DNA of 10,492 bases from Prevotella sp. (GTDB lineage: Bacteria; Bacteroidota; Bacteroidia; Bacteroidales; Dysgonomonadaceae): contig JAISKQ010000044.1 of assembly GCA_031260865.1 (NCBI GenBank), positions 1-10,492 of the forward strand, read 5' to 3'. A program made the translations under genes and the position numbers. Shown here piece after piece: positions 7,221 through 10,492 of the stretch (the first letter of the stretch is position 1; each line of letters starts with the position of its first letter). The notes beneath the pieces are model-generated. The model was not told the origin of the DNA. It saw nothing but the letters and a program-made list of their open reading frames with translations, and did no database searches.

Positions 7221-7250
7221 ACCGTAAGCTGCGCTTCGCTTGCATACGGT
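7221..7250. repeat. Hairpin ACCGTA...TACGGT
   Basis: The outer stem ACCGTA/TACGGT continues inward through GC pairs to GCG-CTT-CGC at the tip, with one mismatch and one single-base bulge. It is the longest of the three hairpins in repeat unit 2, and its tip carries the GCTTCGC word that also occurs in the linkers of the other units. Confidence 0.65.
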
Positions 7251-7260
7251 TATGAAAATG

Positions 7261-7275
7261 TTGCCCTTCGGGCAA
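7261..7275. repeat. Hairpin TTGCCC-TTC-GGGCAA
   Basis: A perfect 6-bp GC-rich stem with a TTC triloop, the third small hairpin within 90 bp. It lies in the same unit-2 insertion as the previous two. Confidence 0.7.
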
Positions 7276-7830
7276 GATTTCAGACATCAATGAGCAGCCA
7301 ACAGCTAATTTGTGTAAAAAAGTGACAAAAGTAACAGTTTTCAGACAACATCGCTATGCGCCAATCTTCGTTCTTGTAAACTTGTACACTTGCAAGCTAA
7401 TAAACTCAAAACTTACTACTCATAACTCAAAACTTAAAAAGGTGACAAAAGTAACACTTTTCAGTCATCACCGCTTCGCTCCATTCTTCGTTCTTGTAAA
7501 CTTGTACACTTGCAAGCTAATAAACTCAAAACTTACTACTCATAACTCAAAACTTGAAAAGGTGACAAAAGTAACACTTTTTAGTCATCACCGTTTCGCC
7601 CATTCTTCATTCTTGTAAACTTATACACTTGCAAGCTAATAAACTCAAAACTTACTACTCATAACTCAAAACTTGAAAAAGGTAACAAAAGTAACACTTT
7701 TCAGTCATCACCGCTTCGCGCCATTCTTCGTTCATTATTTTCTTGTAAACTTGTACACTTGCACGCTTGGAAACTCAAAACTTATTACTTACAACTCAAA
7801 ACTTCCAACTCATATATAAGATAATTTTGT

Positions 7831-7858
7831 AAAAAAGAGATAACGGTTTTTAGCCGTT
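7831..7858 (-). terminator. Weak terminator-like hairpin, - strand
   Basis: On the - strand AACGG and CCGTT form a 5-bp stem around a 7-nt loop (7858-7842), followed by ATCTCTTTTTT. The shape is that of a weak intrinsic terminator. It lies about 450 bp beyond the stop of the IgGFc-type gene and could end its transcript ahead of the repeat array. The stem is short, so support is limited. Confidence 0.3.
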
Positions 7859-7924
7859 TGCAGGCAGTGATTACGTTATAAAAAGTTAAAACATTTTTGA
7901 CGGTATATAATGTTGTGCAAGAAA

Positions 7925-8001
7925 GTCCCGCAGGGATGAGATTATCTATTCCAATCACGCTCATCTGTCATTGATTTCTAATAATGCCATCCCTGCGGGA
8001 C
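7925..8001. repeat. 14-bp perfect inverted repeat GTCCCGCAGGGATG / CATCCCTGCGGGAC
   Basis: The arms (7925-7938 and 7988-8001) flank a 49-bp AT-rich spacer. Each arm is itself a mini-hairpin, TCCC-GCA-GGGA or its complement, so the locus can fold either as one long stem or as two small ones. The GC-rich arms stand out strongly from the surrounding AT-rich DNA. The layout resembles REP-type paired palindromes. Confidence 0.85.
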
Positions 8002-8012
8002 ATCGGGGAAAA

Positions 8013-8095
8013 AGTGACAAACGTAATACTTTTCGGTCATCATCGCATCGCGCCTTTCCTCATTCTTGTACACTTGCACGCTCGTAAACTAAAAA
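8013..8095 (+). repeat. Diverged seventh repeat unit
   Basis: This copy has a mutated block A (GTGACAAACGTAATACTTTT), a linker with CATCGCATCGCGCC, and block B words (CTTGTACACTTGCACGC). It then stops at AAACTAAAA, without block C. Its orientation is that of the main array, from which it is separated by about 200 bp containing the CCCGCAGGGA inverted pair. Confidence 0.8.
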
Positions 8096-8124
8096 AAATG
8101 ATAGGACGGATTGTCGGCGATAAA

Positions 8125-8143
8125 ACGACCTCGAAGGGGTCGT
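8125..8143. repeat. Hairpin ACGACCTC-GAA-GGGGTCGT
   Basis: An 8-bp stem with one G-T wobble and a GAA triloop. It is followed by ATGTTTATAG; the segment 8137-8153 is a perfect inverted match to 8216-8232 beside the third hairpin of the group. Confidence 0.75.
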
Positions 8144-8175
8144 ATGTTTATAGCAAAACACATACCATCCGCGTT

Positions 8176-8192
8176 CGACCCCGCAGGGGTCG
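8176..8192. repeat. Hairpin CGACCCC-GCA-GGGGTCG
   Basis: A perfect 7-bp GC-rich stem with a GCA triloop, in the middle of a three-hairpin group spaced about 50 bp apart. The CCCCGCAGGGG core is close to the TCCCGCAGGGA arm at 7926-7936. Confidence 0.8.
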
Positions 8193-8215
8193 TATAGATG
8201 AGATTTTGATATTAA

Positions 8216-8241
8216 CTATAAACATACGACCCGTTGGGTCG
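8216..8241. repeat. Hairpin CGACCC-GTT-GGGTCG with inverted flank
   Basis: A perfect 6-bp stem with a GTT triloop at 8227-8241. It is preceded by CTATAAACATA, which continues the 17-bp perfect inverted repeat with 8137-8153. The first and third hairpins therefore bound a 62-bp segment (8154-8215) that contains the second hairpin. Confidence 0.8.
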
Positions 8242-8312
8242 AAACAGGCAATTAAGAAAACAGTCTAATATTCCTAACCCTTAATTGGCTACGCCGAACG
8301 TCGTTTCGCGCG

Positions 8313-10028
8313 TTATCTGGTAAAAAAGATACCCGGATTGATCGGAAGCAATTTGGGGGCGTCGTTGTCGTTGCCGCTGCTACATTGAATAACCGTAATA
8401 GTCGTTTGGACGCTTTGTATTGTACCGAGGGTATTCGTTACATCCATCCGGATGGTATGGCTACCCGGCTTCAGGTTCTTATTCCATTTCTTCTCATTAT
8501 CTCTTGCGCTTATTTCTTCAACGCCATCGATATACCACTTTAAATAGCCGGATTTCGTATTGTCTAAGTTATTCAGTTCGGCTTGGATAGCAACATCGGG
8601 ACAAAACGATTCCCCCGCTGTTTTCTGATAGTGGATGTCATTCACGAAAAAAGCCGTATTGATATTGTATAGCGCCGAACCGCCCAAATAGTAATAAGAA
8701 ACTGCCTTACCTGTACCATAGGATTGCACAAATAATCCGGCATCGTTGGCAAATGTATAGCAATCGTCGGCCGTAGCTCCTTTCAACGGCATAATGTAGT
8801 AAGAGAATCCCGAATTCAAATTGTCCTTCCATGTTCCTCCCGATAAAGACGTGCCGGTAATTTCCGTGTCTTTGAACACCTTGGTATAGTCTTTTGTAGC
8901 CGTCGGAGTGATCACTATGGCATAATTTTCTGTATAATCATTAGTTGTAGAGATAAACGGGGTGATTGTGGTCCTATTCAATGCCTGGTCTAAAGGGGCT
9001 ATCCATGATATAGACGGATCTCCAACGTTGTTCGTCGCTCCAATATTTAGACAACCTTCCAGATATGAAAAAACGCCAACCGGCTTATCGGAGGTAATAT
9101 ACGCGCCATTGACCGTCGATTCCTTTGTAATTTCCAGTTCCATAAATTGCCCGGCTTTTAGAGGGGATGAAACGGCGGATTTATCAACGCCGACTGTATA
9201 TGTAATATGTGTGTCGTCCGACGTGGCGATAACGCGAACCCGTTCTTTACCCTGGGTGGTGACAGGGACGAGATAGCGACTTCCCCACATGTCCACAGGA
9301 GGAATTTGCTGAAATAAGCAATCGACAGATCCGGTCTTCGCGTTTAAACCCTCCGGCACTATCGCTCCGGAGTTGGTTACAAAATAAGCGATCGGCTTCG
9401 TGGATGTGATATGTCTCCCCGTCATATCTGTACTCTGGATATAATTGGAATAAACCTCCCCTTCATCTAATGTCGCTTTTTGCACGCCATTTTCATAGAC
9501 GATTGTATTATCTTCGGTAGCCACCACCGTGTATCCGTCGCTATGTATTGTAGACCCTTCAGTCATCGGTTTATAAGACGCGTGATAGTAATTTGTGCCT
9601 AATGAGGTGACAGGCAGGATGTTGGTGGCGTCCGCCGACGCTGTATATTCGTTTAAAACATACACGCTGACAGGGTCGTCGGATTCGATGCGTAAAGACT
9701 TAAATGAAGTTCCGGTTTTGGGGCTATAAACGAGTTTCACTTTACTTGTATTTCTTAAATCGGCAGTCCTAACCAGCTTCGTCTGCGCTGCATCCTCTTC
9801 CAATTTATTAGCAAAATAATAGAGTCGAGTCTTTGTCGGTTTAGTCGCCACTATTTTTATTATAAAACGAAGGTTCATCTCATCATCTGCCTTATTTAAA
9901 TTACTGCCAAACGACACATAAAACTTTTTTCCTTCAGTGCTTATAGGGGGATCTGTTTGCGCGTGTAACAGGGTTGAGATAGCCATTAAGATAATCATAG
10001 CCATTAAAGCGCACTTGTTTCGTTCCAT
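8313..10028 (-). CDS. Secreted protein with IgGFc-binding-type N-terminal region and Ig/PKD-like C-terminus
   Basis: 571 residues. Residues 1-23 are a signal peptide (hydrophobic MAMIILMAISTLL, cleavage after HA). GKKFYVSFGSN (33-43), NEYTASADATNILPVTSLGT (126-145) and QQIPPVDMWGSRYLVP (240-255) fit the IgGFc-binding N-terminal family, named after a mucin-like human protein; the bacterial members have no settled function. A short motif recurs: LRIESDDPVSVYVL (112-125), HITSTKPIAYFV (206-217), YITSDKPVGVFSYL (310-323), and more weakly FVQSYGTGKAVSYYYL (433-448). This suggests repeated beta-sandwich units. Residues 475-548 (CPDVAIQ..., LKWYIDG, PGSHTIRMDV) resemble an Ig or PKD domain. I see no lipobox, LPXTG or typical T9SS tail. 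It is probably envelope or extracellular. It is monocistronic as far as visible. Confidence 0.85.
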   Translation of the reverse strand: MERNKCALMAMIILMAISTLLHAQTDPPISTEGKKFYVSFGSNLNKADDEMNLRFIIKIVATKPTKTRLYYFANKLEEDAAQTKLVRTADLRNTSKVKLVYSPKTGTSFKSLRIESDDPVSVYVLNEYTASADATNILPVTSLGTNYYHASYKPMTEGSTIHSDGYTVVATEDNTIVYENGVQKATLDEGEVYSNYIQSTDMTGRHITSTKPIAYFVTNSGAIVPEGLNAKTGSVDCLFQQIPPVDMWGSRYLVPVTTQGKERVRVIATSDDTHITYTVGVDKSAVSSPLKAGQFMELEITKESTVNGAYITSDKPVGVFSYLEGCLNIGATNNVGDPSISWIAPLDQALNRTTITPFISTTNDYTENYAIVITPTATKDYTKVFKDTEITGTSLSGGTWKDNLNSGFSYYIMPLKGATADDCYTFANDAGLFVQSYGTGKAVSYYYLGGSALYNINTAFFVNDIHYQKTAGESFCPDVAIQAELNNLDNTKSGYLKWYIDGVEEISARDNEKKWNKNLKPGSHTIRMDVTNTLGTIQSVQTTITVIQCSSGNDNDAPKLLPINPGIFFTR

Positions 10029-10422
10029 AATTTCTTTTTACAAATATTTATATTTACAACTTGATTTAACTAATAGCTAATTGATTGATAATGCGATATG
10101 GGCATATCGAAGGGCATTCAGGGTCAAGTTGAATTTACTAATTGAAAACGGGGGCAAAGGTATGAAATACAGATTATATATAACTTAGATACTGTCTAAA
10201 TTTCACCAAAATTATTTATTAGACCTCTTTATTCGTTCATTTTTAAGCTCTTTTATCTAATTTATCCTTTCACTCAACTCAAATAACCCGCTATTATCGC
10301 TTCGCGGAAGAACAAATTATTCTGATTATGCCGAGTCGCGAAAAACGATTGATGAATTTGAACGAATAAAATTTAAATGATTATGGGATATAATACCCAA
10401 ATGCAGAAAAACCGTACAACGT
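10029..10422. other. Noncoding stretch upstream of the IgGFc-type gene
   Basis: No credible gene on either strand. Two structured elements are visible. CGATATG-GG-CATATCG at 10094-10109 is a perfect 7-bp dyad followed by a second GGGCAT. TTTATTCGTTCA (10228-10239) and TGAACGAATAAA (10359-10370) form a perfect 12-bp inverted pair 119 bp apart. The rest is AT-rich without recognisable signals. Confidence 0.7.
10041..10048 (-). promoter_or_regulatory. Weak candidate -7 box of the IgGFc-type gene
   Basis: AATATTTG on the - strand differs from TAnnTTTG at its first base and lies 12 nt before the start codon. No TTTG stands at the right distance upstream. The surrounding AT-rich DNA makes chance matches likely. 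Confidence 0.25.
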
Positions 10423-10492
10423 CATTGCGAGGGCTTGCCCGAAGCAATCCAAACAGTTGATATGGATTGCTTCGTCGTTCCTCCTCGCAATG
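10423..10492. repeat. Palindromic intergenic repeat, CATTGCGAGG...GAAGCAATCC type, cut by the window end
   Basis: CATTGCGAGG (10423-10432) pairs perfectly with CCTCGCAATG (10483-10492), and GAAGCAATCC (10441-10450) with GGATTGCTTC (10464-10473). They are separated by an unpaired internal loop and a 13-nt apical loop. The stem probably continues, since GT precedes the left arm and the right arm stops at the window edge. Repeats with these words occur in many unrelated bacteria and look like nonautonomous palindromic elements. No transposase is linked to it here. Confidence 0.85.

Larger units (their letters stand above)
7039..7811 (+). repeat. Array of ~120-bp modular repeats (six units)
   Basis: Units begin at 7039, 7156, 7321, 7441, 7561 and 7681, each with block A, for example GTGACAAAAGTAACACTTTT, all in one orientation. 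Three consecutive units are exactly 120 bp. A full unit is A, a variable CGCTTCGC linker, block B (octamers CTTGTAAA and CTTGTACA, then CTTGCAAG) and block C (heptamers ACTCAAA, ACTTACT, ACTCATA). Unit 1 lacks B. In unit 2, B and C are absent and a hairpin-rich stretch stands in their place. Unit 6 has a short insertion and a diverged C. Units at 7441 and 7561 differ by about four transitions and small indels. B and C are more conserved than the linker. Confidence 0.95.
6845..8312. other. 1.47-kb noncoding region: 120-bp repeat array and hairpin clusters
   Basis: This region lies between the 3' end of the IgGFc-type gene and the 5' end of the exported-protein gene, both on the - strand. No reading frame here has a credible start, composition or family match, and the open frames seen in it simply run through the repeats. 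It holds the repeat array (7039-7811 plus 8013-8095), three hairpins at 7185-7275, a CCCGCAGGGA-type inverted pair (7925-8001) and three GGGTCG-type hairpins (8125-8241). The remainder is AT-rich and featureless. Confidence 0.85.

Noticed and set aside
7040..7255. Short + strand open frame of 71 codons
   Set aside because: It covers repeat units 1 and 2 and starts inside block A. The product is the same repeat-derived sequence as the larger frame.
7310..7618. Open + strand frame of 102 codons through the repeat array
   Set aside because: It is open only because the unit is 120 bp, a multiple of three, and free of stops in one frame. The encoded 40-residue repeat has no domain character, the frame breaks where units differ by one base, and there is no credible start region.
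7321..7811. CRISPR array
   Set aside because: The whole 120-bp unit repeats, including the stretches between the conserved blocks. There are no unique 30-40 bp spacers, repeat length does not fit, and no cas gene is near.
7925..8001. Invertible promoter flanked by recombination sites
   Set aside because: The spacer is only 49 bp with no promoter match, the arms are self-palindromic, and no recombinase gene is present. A hairpin repeat fits better.
7984..8268. + strand open frame of 94 codons
   Set aside because: It starts inside the CCCTGCGGGA palindrome arm and crosses repeat unit 7 and three hairpins. It is repeat-derived, not a gene.

Overview
The window looks like chromosomal DNA of a Bacteroidetes bacterium, most likely a member of the order Bacteroidales. 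Four things point there: the divergent purN / acpP-fabF-rnc arrangement, promoter boxes of the TAnnTTTG type and no strong Shine-Dalgarno sites, the protein families present, and the short GC-rich hairpin repeats in AT-rich intergenic DNA. Genus cannot be fixed from the sequence.

Positions 1-5245 are housekeeping. folD (one-carbon folate metabolism, + strand) is convergent with a gene for a probable DNA-binding regulator of unknown target (- strand). Next, on the - strand and transcribed from right to left, comes the compact operon acpP-fabF-rnc (acyl carrier protein, ketoacyl-ACP synthase II, RNase III). It has its own promoter in the gap it shares with the divergent purN (purine synthesis). 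folD makes 10-formyl-tetrahydrofolate and PurN consumes it, so the two + strand genes are linked by metabolism but not by transcription.

Positions 5294-10028 hold two secreted proteins on the - strand. The first (5294-6844) is an unrecognised exported protein. It has a helical region, a short segment resembling a TonB-receptor plug, and a C-terminal half made of two tandem copies of a Pro/Gln/Arg-rich module. The second (8313-10028) has an IgGFc-binding-type N-terminal region and an Ig/PKD-like C-terminus. Their partners are not visible here.

Between them lie about 1.47 kb of noncoding DNA (6845-8312) packed with structure. An array of about 120-bp repeats (7039-7811, with a stray copy at 8013-8095) is interspersed with at least eight small perfect or near-perfect hairpins, nearly all with three-base loops. 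Each full repeat is modular: a block with GTRACA words, a CGCTTCGC-type linker, an octamer block and a heptamer block. The octamer and heptamer blocks also occur, as an inverted pair, in the folD / regulator convergent gap (946-1099), so they behave as a separate dispersed element. This repeat system is the most unusual part of the window. Its function is unknown, and nothing in the sequence proves that it is more than a passive repeat family.

Positions 10029-10492 are noncoding. They end in a large imperfect inverted repeat of the CATTGCGAGG...GAAGCAATCC type that runs to the window edge. No tRNA, rRNA, CRISPR, transposase or phage gene was found.
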